NCBI RefSeq assembly: GCF_021049305.1
Contig: NZ_CP088081.1
Span: 434,001-498,000, forward strand
Direction: 5' to 3'
Length of the DNA: 64,000 bases
Source: Ideonella dechloratans
Lineage (GTDB): Bacteria > Pseudomonadota > Gammaproteobacteria > Burkholderiales > Burkholderiaceae_C
Shown here piece after piece: positions 24,983-34,470 of this stretch; position 1 is the first letter of the stretch; each line of letters opens with the position of its first letter. Under the pieces are notes generated by a model, which had not been told where the DNA came from, made no database searches, and worked only from the letters and a program-made list of their open reading frames with translations. Both the position numbers and the translations under genes were made by a program.

Positions 24983-25990
24983 ATGAAAGTCCTGATCACC
25001 GGCGCGGCCGGTTTCATCGGCATGCACGTGGCCGAGCGCCTGCTGGCGCGCGGCGACGAGGTGGTCGGCATCGACAACCTCAACGACTACTACGACCCGG
25101 CGCTCAAGCAGGCCCGGCTGGCCCGGCTGACGCCGCAGCCGGGTTTTCGCTTCCAGCGCCTGGACGTGGCCGACCGCGCCGGCGTGGAGGCGCTGTTCGC
25201 GGCCGAGCGCTTCGACCGCGTGGTGCACCTGGCCGCCCAGGCCGGGGTGCGCTACTCCATCACCCATCCGCATGCCTACGGCGAGTCCAACCTGGCGGGC
25301 TTCCTGAACATCCTGGAAGCCTGCCGCCAGCACCCGGTGGCGCACCTGGTCTATGCCAGCAGCTCCAGCGTCTACGGCGGCAACACCAAGATGCCGTTTT
25401 CCGAGGCGGATGCGGTGGACCACCCGGTGAGCCTGTACGCGGCCACCAAGAAGGCCAACGAGCTGATGGCCCACACCTACAGCCACCTCTACCGCCTGCC
25501 CACCACCGGCCTGCGCTTCTTCACGGTCTACGGGCCCTGGGGCCGGCCGGACATGGCCTACTTCAGCTTCACCCGCAAGATCCTGGCGGGCGAGCCCATC
25601 CCGGTCTTCAACGAAGGCCGCATGCAGCGCGACTTCACCTACATCGACGACATCGTCGACGGTGTGGTGGCCGTGCTGGACAAGCCCGCCACCCCGGCCG
25701 AGGCCTACGACCCGGGCGCCCCGCACCCGGGCCTGTCCAACGCGCCCTACCGCATCTTCAACATCGGCAACCAGGACCCGCTGCCGCTGGGCGATTTCAT
25801 CGCCGCCATCGAGGCCGCGCTGGGCCGCGAGGCGGTCATGCAGTACCTGCCCATGCAGCCGGGTGACGTGGTGGCCACCTCGGCCGACGTGAGCGCCCTG
25901 GCGGCCTGGACGGGGCTGAACCCCGGCACCCCGCTGCGCCAGGGCATCCAGCGCTTTGCCGACTGGTACCGCGATTACCACCGCATCTGA
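24983..25990 (+). CDS. UDP-glucuronate 4-epimerase-like SDR
   Basis: A 335-residue extended short-chain dehydrogenase. The NAD-binding motif is GAAGFIGMHVAERL (residues 7-20), with IDNLNDYYDP just after, as in UDP-glucuronate 4-epimerases that make UDP-galacturonate for capsules. The catalytic triad is visible as YASSSSVYG and YAATKKANE (Tyr-x3-Lys). FFTVYGPWGRPDMAYF and the C-terminal LGREAVMQYLPMQPGDV are family-typical. It could instead act on UDP-glucose or UDP-GlcNAc, but the sequence favours the uronate type. It is followed 3 bp later by rmlA. Confidence 0.88.
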   Translation: MKVLITGAAGFIGMHVAERLLARGDEVVGIDNLNDYYDPALKQARLARLTPQPGFRFQRLDVADRAGVEALFAAERFDRVVHLAAQAGVRYSITHPHAYGESNLAGFLNILEACRQHPVAHLVYASSSSVYGGNTKMPFSEADAVDHPVSLYAATKKANELMAHTYSHLYRLPTTGLRFFTVYGPWGRPDMAYFSFTRKILAGEPIPVFNEGRMQRDFTYIDDIVDGVVAVLDKPATPAEAYDPGAPHPGLSNAPYRIFNIGNQDPLPLGDFIAAIEAALGREAVMQYLPMQPGDVVATSADVSALAAWTGLNPGTPLRQGIQRFADWYRDYHRI

Positions 25991-25993
25991 CCC

Positions 25994-26881
25994 ATGACAT
26001 CTGCACGCAAAGGCATCATCCTGGCCGGGGGCTCCGGCACGCGGCTGCACCCGGCCACGCTGGCCATCAGCAAGCAGCTGATCCCGGTGTACGACAAGCC
26101 GATGGTCTATTACCCGCTGTCGGCCCTGCTGCTGGCGGGCATCCGCGAGATCCTGCTGATCAGCACCCCGCAGGACACGCCGCGCTTCCAGCAGCTGCTG
26201 GGCGACGGCTCGGCCTGGGGCCTCTCGCTGCAGTACGCGGTACAACCCAGCCCGGACGGCCTGGCCCAGGCCTTCCTGATCGGGGAGGACTTCCTGGCCG
26301 GCGCGCCCAGCGCCCTGGTGCTGGGCGACAACATCTTCTACGGTCACGACCTGGGCCGGCGTCTGCAGGCCGCGGCCGCGCAGCCCGCCGGCGCCACGGT
26401 GTTCGCCTACCCCGTGACCGACCCCGAGCGCTACGGCGTGGTCGAGTTCGACGCCCGGGGCCACGCCATCAGCCTGGAAGAGAAGCCGGCCCAGCCCAAG
26501 AGCCGCTACGCCGTCACCGGCCTGTACTTCTACGACGAGCAGGTCGTGGCCCACGCCAAGGCGATCAAGCCCAGCGCCCGCGGCGAGCTGGAGATCACCG
26601 ACCTGAACCGGCGCTACCTGGAGGCCGGGCAACTGGACGTGCAGAAGTTCGGCCGCGGTGACGCCTGGCTGGACACCGGCACCCACGACAGCCTGCTCGA
26701 AGCCAGCGCCTTCGTGCAGACCCTGGAGCGGCGCCAGGGCCTGAAGGCCTGCTGCCCCGAGGAGATCTGCTGGCGCAACGGCTGGATCAGCGACGAACAG
26801 CTCTCGGCCCTGGCCGCACCGCTGGCCAAGAGCGGCTACGGCAAGTACCTGCAGCAGATCCTGAAGGACAAGGTGTTCTGA
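25994..26881 (+). CDS. rmlA: Glucose-1-phosphate thymidylyltransferase RmlA
   Basis: A 295-residue enzyme making dTDP-glucose, the first step to dTDP-L-rhamnose. The signature [31 protein letters not shown] is present from residue 6 on, with its catalytic Arg and Lys. [13 protein letters not shown] carries the metal-binding Asp, and [20 protein letters not shown] is the conserved sugar-binding segment. Length and C-terminus ([10 protein letters not shown]) are standard. It forms a tight operon rmlA-rmlC-rmlB-rmlD with gaps of 1-21 bp. Confidence 0.97.
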   Translation: MTSARKGIILAGGSGTRLHPATLAISKQLIPVYDKPMVYYPLSALLLAGIREILLISTPQDTPRFQQLLGDGSAWGLSLQYAVQPSPDGLAQAFLIGEDFLAGAPSALVLGDNIFYGHDLGRRLQAAAAQPAGATVFAYPVTDPERYGVVEFDARGHAISLEEKPAQPKSRYAVTGLYFYDEQVVAHAKAIKPSARGELEITDLNRRYLEAGQLDVQKFGRGDAWLDTGTHDSLLEASAFVQTLERRQGLKACCPEEICWRNGWISDEQLSALAAPLAKSGYGKYLQQILKDKVF

Positions 26882-26882
26882 G

Positions 26883-27422
26883 ATGAAGGCGATCCAGACG
26901 GACATCGAGGACGTGCTGATCCTCGAACCCCGGGTCTTCGGCGACGCGCGCGGCTTCTTCATGGAAAGCTTCAACGCCAAGACCTTCAACGAGCTGGTGG
27001 GCCACGAGGTGAACTTCGTGCAGGACAACCACTCGCGCTCGGCCAAGGGCGTGCTGCGCGGGCTGCACTTCCAGAAGGCCCCGCATGCCCAGGGCAAGCT
27101 GGTGCGGGTGACGGCTGGGGCGGTGTTCGACGTGGCGGTGGACATCCGAAAGGACAGCCCCAGCTTCGGCCGCTGGGTGGGGGTGGAGCTGAGCGCGGAC
27201 AACCACCGCCAGTTCTGGATCCCGCCGGGGCTGGCGCACGGCTTTCTGGTGCTCAGCGAGAGCGCGGACTTCCTCTACAAGACCACCGACTACTACGCGC
27301 CGCAGGCCGAAGGCGCGCTGCGCTGGGACGACCCGGACCTGGCCATCGCCTGGCCCGACATCGGCATGGCCCCGCAGCTCTCGGCCAAGGACGCCGTCGC
27401 CGGCTTCCTGCGCGATCTTTGA
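26883..27422 (+). CDS. rmlC: dTDP-4-dehydrorhamnose 3,5-epimerase RmlC
   Basis: A 179-residue cupin epimerase converting dTDP-4-keto-6-deoxyglucose to dTDP-4-keto-rhamnose. LEPRVFGDARGFFMESFN, NFVQDNHSRSAKGVLRGLHFQ (with the catalytic His in LRGLHFQ) and FWIPPGLAHGFLVLSE are all conserved. The start lies 1 bp after the rmlA stop. RmlC comes before RmlB here, so the gene order is A-C-B-D. Confidence 0.97.
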   Translation: MKAIQTDIEDVLILEPRVFGDARGFFMESFNAKTFNELVGHEVNFVQDNHSRSAKGVLRGLHFQKAPHAQGKLVRVTAGAVFDVAVDIRKDSPSFGRWVGVELSADNHRQFWIPPGLAHGFLVLSESADFLYKTTDYYAPQAEGALRWDDPDLAIAWPDIGMAPQLSAKDAVAGFLRDL

Positions 27423-27443
27423 ACCCGACCCCGGACTGAATCC

Positions 27444-28508
27444 ATGACCATTCTCGTGACCGGCGGCGCCGGCTTCATCGGCAGCAACTTCGTGCTGGAC
27501 TGGCTGGCGGACCCCGCGGCCGAGCCGGTGGTGAACCTGGACGCGCTGACCTACGCCGGCAACCGCGCCAACCTGGCTTCGCTGGATGGCGACGCCCGCC
27601 ACCACTTCGTGCACGGCGACATCGGCGACCGCGCCCTGGTGGACCAGCTGCTGGCCAGCCACCGCCCGCGCGCCATCGTGCACTTCGCCGCCGAAAGCCA
27701 TGTGGACCGCTCCATCCACGGCCCCGGCGCCTTCATGAAGACCAATGTCGAAGGCACCTTCACGCTGCTGGAGGCCGCGCGGGCCTACTGGGGCACGCTC
27801 GAAGGCGAGGCCAAGGCCGCCTTCCGCTTCCACCACGTCAGCACCGACGAGGTCTACGGCAGCCTGAAGCCCAGCGACCCGCCCTTTGCCGAGACCCACC
27901 CCTACGAGCCCAACAGCCCCTACAGCGCCAGCAAGGCCGCCAGCGACCACCTGGTGCGCGCCTGGCACCACACCTACGGCCTGCCGGTGCTCACCACCAA
28001 CTGCAGCAACAACTACGGGCCCTACCACTTCCCCGAGAAGCTCATCCCGCTGATGATCGTCAACGCCCTGGCCGGCAAGCCCCTGCCGGTCTATGGCGAC
28101 GGCCAGCAGATCCGCGACTGGCTGTACGTCAAGGACCACTGCAGCGGCATCCGCGCCGTGCTGGCCGGCGGCCGCCTGGGCGAGACCTACAACATCGGCG
28201 GCTGGAACGAGAAGGCCAACCTGGACATCGTCCAGACGGTGTGCGCGCTGCTCGACGAGCTGCGGCCGGACCCGGCGGGCCCCTACAGCCGGCTGATCAC
28301 CTACGTCACCGATCGGCCGGGCCACGACCGGCGCTACGCCATCGACGCGCGCAAGATCGAGCGCGAGCTGGGCTGGCGCCCGGCCGAGACCTTCGAGACC
28401 GGCATCCGCAAGACGGTGCAGTGGTACCTGGACCACCCGGACTGGGTGGCCGATGTGCAGAGCGGGGCCTACCAGGCCTGGGTCGGCACCCACTACGGAG
28501 CGCGTTGA
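27444..28508 (+). CDS. rmlB: dTDP-glucose 4,6-dehydratase RmlB
   Basis: A 354-residue SDR enzyme making dTDP-4-keto-6-deoxyglucose. The NAD motif [15 protein letters not shown], the sugar-binding and catalytic stretch [13 protein letters not shown] with Thr-Asp-Glu, and [15 protein letters not shown] with Tyr-x3-Lys are complete. [19 protein letters not shown] is family-specific. Its product is the branch point for rhamnose (RmlC/D) and for the amino sugar that the aminotransferase at 36282 may make. Confidence 0.97.
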   Translation: MTILVTGGAGFIGSNFVLDWLADPAAEPVVNLDALTYAGNRANLASLDGDARHHFVHGDIGDRALVDQLLASHRPRAIVHFAAESHVDRSIHGPGAFMKTNVEGTFTLLEAARAYWGTLEGEAKAAFRFHHVSTDEVYGSLKPSDPPFAETHPYEPNSPYSASKAASDHLVRAWHHTYGLPVLTTNCSNNYGPYHFPEKLIPLMIVNALAGKPLPVYGDGQQIRDWLYVKDHCSGIRAVLAGGRLGETYNIGGWNEKANLDIVQTVCALLDELRPDPAGPYSRLITYVTDRPGHDRRYAIDARKIERELGWRPAETFETGIRKTVQWYLDHPDWVADVQSGAYQAWVGTHYGAR

Positions 28509-28509
28509 G

Positions 28510-29409
28510 ATGGCACCGCCCAAGATCCTTCTGCTCGGTCCCAACGGCCAGGTCGGCTGGGAGCTGCGTCGCGCCCTGGCCCCGCTGGGCCGCGTCATTG
28601 CCCTGGGGCGTGAGCACGACGGCCTGTGCGGCGACCTGACCCACCCGGGTGAACTGGCCGGCAGCGTGCGCATGCTGCGCCCGGACATCATCGTCAATGC
28701 CGCGGCCCACACCGCGGTGGACAAGGCCGAGAGCGAGCCGGCCCTGGCCGAGCTGCTCAACGCCCGCGCCCCGGCCACCCTGGCGCGACTGGCGGCCGAG
28801 CTGGGGGCCACCCTGGTTCACTACAGCACCGACTACGTCTTCGATGGCAGCGGCGAGCAGCCGCGCGACGAGGGCGCAGCCACCGGCCCGCTGTCGGTCT
28901 ACGGCCGCAGCAAGCTGGCGGGCGAAGAGGCCATCCAGGCCAGCGGCTGCCGTCACCTGATCTTCCGCACCAGCTGGGTCTACGCCGCGCGCGGCGGCAA
29001 CTTCGCCAAGACCATGCTGCGCCTGGCCGGCGAGCGCGAGCAGCTGCGCGTAATCGCCGACCAGATCGGCGCGCCCACCGGGGCCGAGCTGATCGCCGAC
29101 GTCACCGCCCATGCGCTGCGCGCCCTGGCCCAGCGGCCGGAACTGGCCGGCCTGTACCACCTGGCGGCCGATGGCCAGACCAGCTGGCACGGCTATGCCG
29201 AGCATGTGATTGCCTGGGCACGCCGCCACGGCCAGGATCTGAAGGTGCAGACGGTGGAGGCCATTCCCACCAGCGCCTACCCGACGCCGGCCCAGCGCCC
29301 GCTCAATTCGCGGCTGGACACCACCCGCCTGCGCGAGGCCTTCGGCCTGCACCTGCCGCCCTGGCAGAGCGGCGTCGAGCGCATGCTGACCGAGTTCCTC
29401 GGCGTCTGA
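28510..29409 (+). CDS. rmlD: dTDP-4-dehydrorhamnose reductase RmlD
   Basis: A 299-residue SDR that completes dTDP-L-rhamnose synthesis. ILLLGPNGQVGWELRRAL is the NAD(P) site. VNAAAHTAVDKAESEP, YSTDYVFDG and the catalytic YGRSKLAGEEA follow, as does RTSWVYAARGGNFAKTMLRL. The C-terminal RPLNSRLDTTRLREAFGL is typical. The frame is open upstream to 28453, but the ATG at 28510, 1 bp after the rmlB stop, is the correct start. Confidence 0.96.
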   Translation: MAPPKILLLGPNGQVGWELRRALAPLGRVIALGREHDGLCGDLTHPGELAGSVRMLRPDIIVNAAAHTAVDKAESEPALAELLNARAPATLARLAAELGATLVHYSTDYVFDGSGEQPRDEGAATGPLSVYGRSKLAGEEAIQASGCRHLIFRTSWVYAARGGNFAKTMLRLAGEREQLRVIADQIGAPTGAELIADVTAHALRALAQRPELAGLYHLAADGQTSWHGYAEHVIAWARRHGQDLKVQTVEAIPTSAYPTPAQRPLNSRLDTTRLREAFGLHLPPWQSGVERMLTEFLGV

Positions 29410-29416
29410 GCCTGGC

Positions 29417-31318
29417 GTGATGCAGGCCTACACCGACATCCTCGTGGCGCCGGTGCAGGCCCTGTTCGCGGCCTTCCATGGCGGGCCGGTGCACCAGGCC
29501 GGGCCGCTCTACCCGGACTTCGCCCGGCAGGGCCGGGCCCGCCACTGGCGCGGCACCGCGCCGGTGGACGTCTGCCCGCAGCCCCCGGGCGAAGGCGAGC
29601 CCATCGATCGCCTGGACGGTGAAGCGCTGTGGGGCGGCTGCCTGGTGAACCACTTCGGCCATTTCCTGGCCGAGTTCGTCCACCGCCTGCTGCCGGCCGC
29701 CCAGGCCCGGCCGGAGCTGCCCATCCTCTACGTCACGCGGCCGGGGCAGGGCGGCGAGCCGCTGCCCGGCTTCATCCGGGCCGCCTTCGAACACCTGGGC
29801 GTGGCCGGGCGCGTGCGGGTGCTGGACCGCCCGACCCGCGTGGCCACGCTGTGGGTGGCCCCGCAGGCCGAATGCCTGGGCGGCCTGCCGCCCGCGGCCG
29901 ACTACCTGGCGCGGCTGGCCGAACGTCAGGCGGCGCTGCCGTCCGTGCCCGCCGGTGAGGTGCTGTTCGTCAGCCGGGCCGGGGTGGGTGAGGGCCTGGT
30001 CGGCGAGGCCGCGCTGGAGGCCTTCTTCGCCGCCCTGGGCGCACGCATCTACCGGCCCGAGCAGCATCCGCTGGCCGAGCAGCTGGCCACCTATCTCGCG
30101 CATGCCCAGCTGGTGTTCACCGAGGGCAGCGCCCTGCACGGGCTGCAGCTGCTGGGCCGCATCCCGGGTGAGCTGACGGTGCTGGCCCGCCGTCCCGGCC
30201 GCTTCGGCCAGGCCTTTCTGGCGCCCCGCGTGGCGGCCCTGCACCATGTGCCGCTGGCCGGCCCGGCCGTGCATGGCCGCGCGCCCGATGGTCGGAAGGC
30301 GAACTGGGAAGGGTTGGTCTACCTGGACACCGCCCCGCTGGTGGAGCTGGCTGCCCGCCTCTTTCCCGCGCTGCCCGACGACCGGCGGGCCCAGGCCCTG
30401 GCGCAGTTGCAGGACCGGCTGGCGGCCCTGGCCGCGCCGGCCACGCTGGACTACCTGCGCGCCCACCGCGGCCAGCCCCTGTGGCGCGATGCGGGGGCCA
30501 TGCTGCGCGACCTGGCCCGCACGGGCCGCCTGGCCTGGCCGCAGCGGCTGCAGGCCGGCGCGGTCCTGGCGGGGCTGGACGCGGCGCCCGCCTTGCGGCT
30601 GACGGGCCCGCTGCCGCCGCTGGCCGCCCTGCGCAGTGCCGAGGAGGCCCCGACCGGCTGGCTGGCCCTGCTGGGCCAGGTGGCCGACGGGGCGCCCGAC
30701 CCGGGGCTGTGGACCCTGGCCCAGGCCCTGTCCGGCCGCCCGGCGCTGGACGCCGCCGAGGTGCTGCGCAGCGACGTGCTGACCGGGGCCTGGCTGTGCA
30801 GCCTGGGCGCCGGGGCCGGCGAGCCGGTCCGCCTGGCGCTGCCGCGCCCCGAGCCACTGCAGGACCCGGCTGCCGCGGTGCCCTGGATGCCGCTGATCCA
30901 GCGCCTGGTGCTGCTGCGTCTGGCGGGTGCCGGGCGCTTCCGCTATTCGCTGAAGCTGCGCCTGTCGGCCCGGGATTGGCAGGCCCTGCGCCGGGCCCCG
31001 CTGCCGGTCTGGCAGCGCTGTGTGCTGGCTTGGTTCCACCTGCTGCACGAAGGGCGCTGGCCGGCCGGCAGCCCGGAGGGCTGGGCCCAGGCCCTGCGGA
31101 CCCTGGTGGATCCGACCGCCACGCCGCCGGCCACACCCTCGGAGGATCCACTGGTGCAGCTGCAGCACCGCCTGGCGGCCTGGGTGCAATCGGACCGGCC
31201 CGAGGCCGAGGAACGTCTGGGGCGCTGGCTGGCCCGGCGGGCTCACCCGGCCGCGTCGTCGTTCTCGGGGGGCGGGGCCGGCCAGGGCTCGCCGGCCAGC
31301 GCCTCGGGCACTGGGTAG
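29417..31318 (+). CDS. GT61-type glycosyltransferase with long helical C-terminal extension
   Basis: A 633-residue protein. Residues about 60-285 match the GT61 (DUF563) pattern: GGCLVNHFGHFLAEFVHRLLPA near the start of the domain, VLFVSRAG, and FTEGSALHGLQLLGR near its end, the putative donor site. Residues 300-633 are Ala/Leu/Arg-rich and mainly helical with no recognised domain, an extension most GT61 proteins lack. The start may be GTG 29417 or ATG 29420. It is 7 bp after rmlD. Its end overlaps the convergent sulfotransferase gene by 76 bp. Confidence 0.8.
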   Translation: MMQAYTDILVAPVQALFAAFHGGPVHQAGPLYPDFARQGRARHWRGTAPVDVCPQPPGEGEPIDRLDGEALWGGCLVNHFGHFLAEFVHRLLPAAQARPELPILYVTRPGQGGEPLPGFIRAAFEHLGVAGRVRVLDRPTRVATLWVAPQAECLGGLPPAADYLARLAERQAALPSVPAGEVLFVSRAGVGEGLVGEAALEAFFAALGARIYRPEQHPLAEQLATYLAHAQLVFTEGSALHGLQLLGRIPGELTVLARRPGRFGQAFLAPRVAALHHVPLAGPAVHGRAPDGRKANWEGLVYLDTAPLVELAARLFPALPDDRRAQALAQLQDRLAALAAPATLDYLRAHRGQPLWRDAGAMLRDLARTGRLAWPQRLQAGAVLAGLDAAPALRLTGPLPPLAALRSAEEAPTGWLALLGQVADGAPDPGLWTLAQALSGRPALDAAEVLRSDVLTGAWLCSLGAGAGEPVRLALPRPEPLQDPAAAVPWMPLIQRLVLLRLAGAGRFRYSLKLRLSARDWQALRRAPLPVWQRCVLAWFHLLHEGRWPAGSPEGWAQALRTLVDPTATPPATPSEDPLVQLQHRLAAWVQSDRPEAEERLGRWLARRAHPAASSFSGGGAGQGSPASASGTG

Positions 31319-32010
31319 CCGAAGCGCTGGAAGTCGGTCAGACAGTGGGCCCGCACCTGGGCCCAGGCTGCGTCCGACAAGGTGGCCTCGGTGTTGTGCC
31401 GGCTGCGGTTGTGCATGCCCAGCGGGGCGTCCAGTGCCAGCCGCTGCTGCACCTGGGCCCAGTCGTCCTCGGCCGTCTCCACATGGCCGACGAAATCCAC
31501 CAGCAGCTGCTGGCGTTCGTCGCACAGGCTGCGCCACATCGGCTGGGCACCGGCGTCGCGCCAGGTCAGCGGGTGGCACAGGAAGGTGTCGAAGGTCTCG
31601 CTCTGCACGGCTGCGCGCACCGCGGCGTAGTGGTAGGGCAGGCGGTTGGGCCAGCGGGCCTCGTCCTCCCAGGCGCGTCGCTCGGCCTCGTCCATGGGCT
31701 GGGCCTCGGCCAGGCCGCGGGCAAAGGTGTAGAGCGAGCGCAGCCGCTCCAGCGGGTGGCGCACGAAGGCGAAGGTGTACCACTGGGCCCAGCGCTGCGG
31801 CCCCAGCCACTGGCGGGCCTGGGCCGCGCTGGCGTGCTTGTCCAGCCCGATCACCTGCTTGAACACCGGCTGCAGCCGCTCGCCGCCCGGGGTCGAGCCC
31901 AGCACCAGGTCGTTGGGGGCCAGGTGGGCGGCCAAGGCCACCTCGATGCTCGTGCCCGCGCACTTGTGCACATGGACGAAGGCGAACTGGCGGTTGAACG
32001 AGAGGATCAT
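31243..32010 (-). CDS. Sulfotransferase (Sulfotransfer_2-like)
   Basis: A 255-residue protein with FVHVHKCAGTSIEVALAAHL at residues 11-30, the 5'-phosphosulfate loop of the Sulfotransfer_2 type in which Lys-Cys-Ala-Gly-Thr-Ser is common. FAFVRHPLERLRSLYTFARG near residue 80 is the 3'-phosphate site. NRLPYHYAAVRAAV and the C-terminal FQRFGYPVPEAL are also typical of bacterial members. It is transcribed opposite to its neighbours: it converges on the GT61 gene with a 76-bp overlap and is divergent from the double sulfotransferase, separated by 126 bp. It probably sulfates a capsule sugar. Confidence 0.85.
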   Translation of the reverse strand: MILSFNRQFAFVHVHKCAGTSIEVALAAHLAPNDLVLGSTPGGERLQPVFKQVIGLDKHASAAQARQWLGPQRWAQWYTFAFVRHPLERLRSLYTFARGLAEAQPMDEAERRAWEDEARWPNRLPYHYAAVRAAVQSETFDTFLCHPLTWRDAGAQPMWRSLCDERQQLLVDFVGHVETAEDDWAQVQQRLALDAPLGMHNRSRHNTEATLSDAAWAQVRAHCLTDFQRFGYPVPEALAGEPWPAPPPENDDAAG

Positions 32011-32136
32011 GGTGCGGGCAGTCTAGCAACGGGCTGGCGTCAGGGCAGGCTGCGGCGGCGCTCGCCTATGATGCCTGCGGCCTGACCGCTTCGCGGCCTC
32101 TTTGCCGACCGACACCCTCTCACGCGACCGCCCCGC
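32011..32136. promoter_or_regulatory. Divergent promoter region between two sulfotransferase genes
   Basis: This 126-bp gap separates two divergently read sulfotransferase genes, so it must hold promoters for both directions unless they are read from outside. No strong sigma-70 hexamers were recognised. Confidence 0.35.
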
Positions 32137-34470
32137 ATGTCCGACGTCGTCGTCCACATCGGTCTGAACAAGACCGGCACCTCCTCGCTCCAGGACTTCC
32201 TGGCCCTGAACACCGACGCGCTGCGGGCCGAGGGCATCTGCTACCCCCACGCGGGCCGGGAGGGCGCCGCCCACCACGGCCTGTCCACCTGGCTGGGCAG
32301 CCCCGAGGCCGATGCCGACCCCAGCGCCAGCCCGGTGGCCCAGGCGCTGCTGGACGAGATGCAGGGCATGCCGCGGGTCTGGCTGTCCTCGGAGGACTTC
32401 CACGCCCAGGGCCTGCGCGGGGCGCGCAACCTGGCGCGGCTGCTGCAGGGGCATTCGGTGCGCATCGTGCTCTACCTGCGCGAGCACCTGGCCTACCTGG
32501 CCAGCTGGTACCAGCAGAACGTCCAGGCCTCGGCCCTGTCCTGCAGCTTCGCCAGCTTCTGCCACTTCACCCACAAGCCCCTGAGCGAGGTGGCCGACAC
32601 CTGGGGCCAGGTCTTCGGCCATGGCCAGCTGACGCTGCGCCTGTACGACCGCCGCAGCCTGGTGGGCGGGGACGTGCTGCTGGACTTCGCGGCCCAGGTG
32701 GGGCTGGGCGGCGATCTGGGCCGCTTCGTGCGCAAGCCTTACGAGAACAACCCCTCGATCAGCGGCAACCTGCTGTTCATCAAGCGCCTGCTCAACACCC
32801 TGCTGCCCGCGGCGGACGCCGCGGCCATGGTGGGGGAGCTGATGGAGCTGTCCAAGCTGCGGCCGGGTTTTCGCGGCGCGATGCAGGTGGGGCCGGAACT
32901 GGCCGCCCATGTGGCCCGGACCTATGCGGCAGACCGCCGGCAGCTGCGCCAGCGCTGGGGCCTGGACTGGCCCGTGCCGCCCACCGAGCTTGCCGGCTCG
33001 CCGGTGCCGGATGTCGCCACGTTGCACGGCGATTGGCAGCGTGTGCAGGCGGCGGCCCGCAAGAAGGGCTTTGCGCTGGCCCAGACCATGGACTGGCTGC
33101 GCCTGGGCGATCTGCGCGCCCTGGGTGGCGAGGCGGGCGAGGCGCCCGTGTCCATCCCGCCCATCAGGCCCGAGGCGGCGGCCGACATCGCCTCGCCGCC
33201 GGCGCCTTCACCGGCCCCGGCTGCCGCCGCTGCAAACGCCGATCCGATCATGGTGGAGCTGCTGCGCGAGCACCTGGACAGCGCCTTCTACCGCGCTCAG
33301 CTGCCGGCCGAGGCGCAGGGCCTGGACCCGGTCATCCACTACCTCACCCGCGGCGCCGAGCAGGGGCTGGACCCCAGCCCCGCCTTCAGCACCCGGGCCT
33401 ACCTGACCTGGCATGCCGACGTGCGCGAGGCGGGCATGAACCCCTTCTTCCACTACCTGCGTCACGGGCGGGAGGAAGGGCGGCAGGCCTGGCCCGCGGG
33501 GACCGAACCGGAGGCCGCGCCGACCCCGGCTCCGGCGCCCGCCCCGGAGCCACCGGCCGCGCCCCGCCTGTCGGCCGAGGATCTGGCCGCACTGCTGAAC
33601 GACACCGCCCTGACCGGCCAGGTGCAGGCCATGGCCGCCTGTGCACGCCAGCCCGAGCTGCTGGCGACGGCGCCGCTGCAGGCCGTGCAGGCCGAGGCGC
33701 TGCCGCCGCAGGCGCGCTGGCTGGCGCTGCTGGGCATGCACCGCTCGGGCACCTCCCTGCTGGCCGGCATGCTGCAGGCCCTGGGCGTCTGGCTGGGGCC
33801 GGTGGACGAACTGCTGGGCCCGCAGCCTGACAACCCCGAGGGCTTCTTCGAGCACCCGGCCCTGATGGGCTTGGACGAGGCCTTGCTCGAGCAGGCCGGC
33901 TCGGCCTGGGACGACACCGCGCCCGACATGGCCCGCGTCACCGCGCTGGCCGGCGACGCGGTGCTGCAGGCCCAGGCGCGGCTGTGGCTGCGCGGGCTGT
34001 GGCGCTCGCGGCCTGAAGGCACCGTGCTGACGGCCTTCAAGGACCCGCGCCTGTGCTACACCGCCGGCTTCTGGCAGGCGTGCTGTCCGCCGCTGCAGGG
34101 CCTGATCGTGCTGCGCCACCCGCTGGCGGTGGCCCGCTCGCTGCGGGCCCGTGGCGGCTACAGCAGCCTGCGCCACGGCCTGGCCCTGTGGGCGGCCCAC
34201 CACCGGGCCCTGGCTCCCTGGCGGGGCCGGGCGGACGTGCCGGTCATCCTGCACAGCGACCTGCTGGCCGCGCCGCGCGCGACCTTGGCGCCGGTGCTGG
34301 CCGCCCTGGGGTTGCAGGCCGACGAATCCCGGTGGACCCAGGCCCTGGCCCAGGTCCGGCCGGGGCGGGTGCACCAGAACCTGGCCACCGACGCCCAGGC
34401 CGCCCTGCCGGACGAGGTGGCGGCGCTGTGGGCCGACTGGCAGGCCGCCGCCTGGCGGCCTGCCATCTGA
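32137..34470 (+). CDS. Double sulfotransferase: two PAPS-binding domains joined by a GT-locus repeat
   Basis: A 777-residue protein with two sulfotransferase domains. Domain 1 (residues 1-310) has VHIGLNKTGTSSLQDFLALN and VLYLREHLAYLASWYQQN, the two PAPS sites. Residues about 370-455 are a repeat seen in many polysaccharide-locus proteins (YLTRGAEQGLDPSPAFSTRAYL, then ADVREAGMNPFFHYLRHGREEGR), flanked by Pro/Ala-rich linkers. Domain 2 (about 525-777) has LLGMHRSGTSLLAGMLQALG, a FKDPRLCYTAGFW segment and LIVLRHPLAVARSLRARGG. The two domains belong to different sulfotransferase subgroups, so this is a fusion rather than a duplication. It might sulfate two positions. The last ten residues and the stop come from the first unit of a 38-bp tandem repeat. 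Confidence 0.85.
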   Translation: MSDVVVHIGLNKTGTSSLQDFLALNTDALRAEGICYPHAGREGAAHHGLSTWLGSPEADADPSASPVAQALLDEMQGMPRVWLSSEDFHAQGLRGARNLARLLQGHSVRIVLYLREHLAYLASWYQQNVQASALSCSFASFCHFTHKPLSEVADTWGQVFGHGQLTLRLYDRRSLVGGDVLLDFAAQVGLGGDLGRFVRKPYENNPSISGNLLFIKRLLNTLLPAADAAAMVGELMELSKLRPGFRGAMQVGPELAAHVARTYAADRRQLRQRWGLDWPVPPTELAGSPVPDVATLHGDWQRVQAAARKKGFALAQTMDWLRLGDLRALGGEAGEAPVSIPPIRPEAAADIASPPAPSPAPAAAAANADPIMVELLREHLDSAFYRAQLPAEAQGLDPVIHYLTRGAEQGLDPSPAFSTRAYLTWHADVREAGMNPFFHYLRHGREEGRQAWPAGTEPEAAPTPAPAPAPEPPAAPRLSAEDLAALLNDTALTGQVQAMAACARQPELLATAPLQAVQAEALPPQARWLALLGMHRSGTSLLAGMLQALGVWLGPVDELLGPQPDNPEGFFEHPALMGLDEALLEQAGSAWDDTAPDMARVTALAGDAVLQAQARLWLRGLWRSRPEGTVLTAFKDPRLCYTAGFWQACCPPLQGLIVLRHPLAVARSLRARGGYSSLRHGLALWAAHHRALAPWRGRADVPVILHSDLLAAPRATLAPVLAALGLQADESRWTQALAQVRPGRVHQNLATDAQAALPDEVAALWADWQAAAWRPAI

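Noticed and set aside
29303..32029. Minus-strand open frame of about 900 codons across the GT61 gene
   Set aside because: It runs antisense to well-supported genes in other frames and has a low-complexity Gly/Ala/Arg-rich sequence without motifs.
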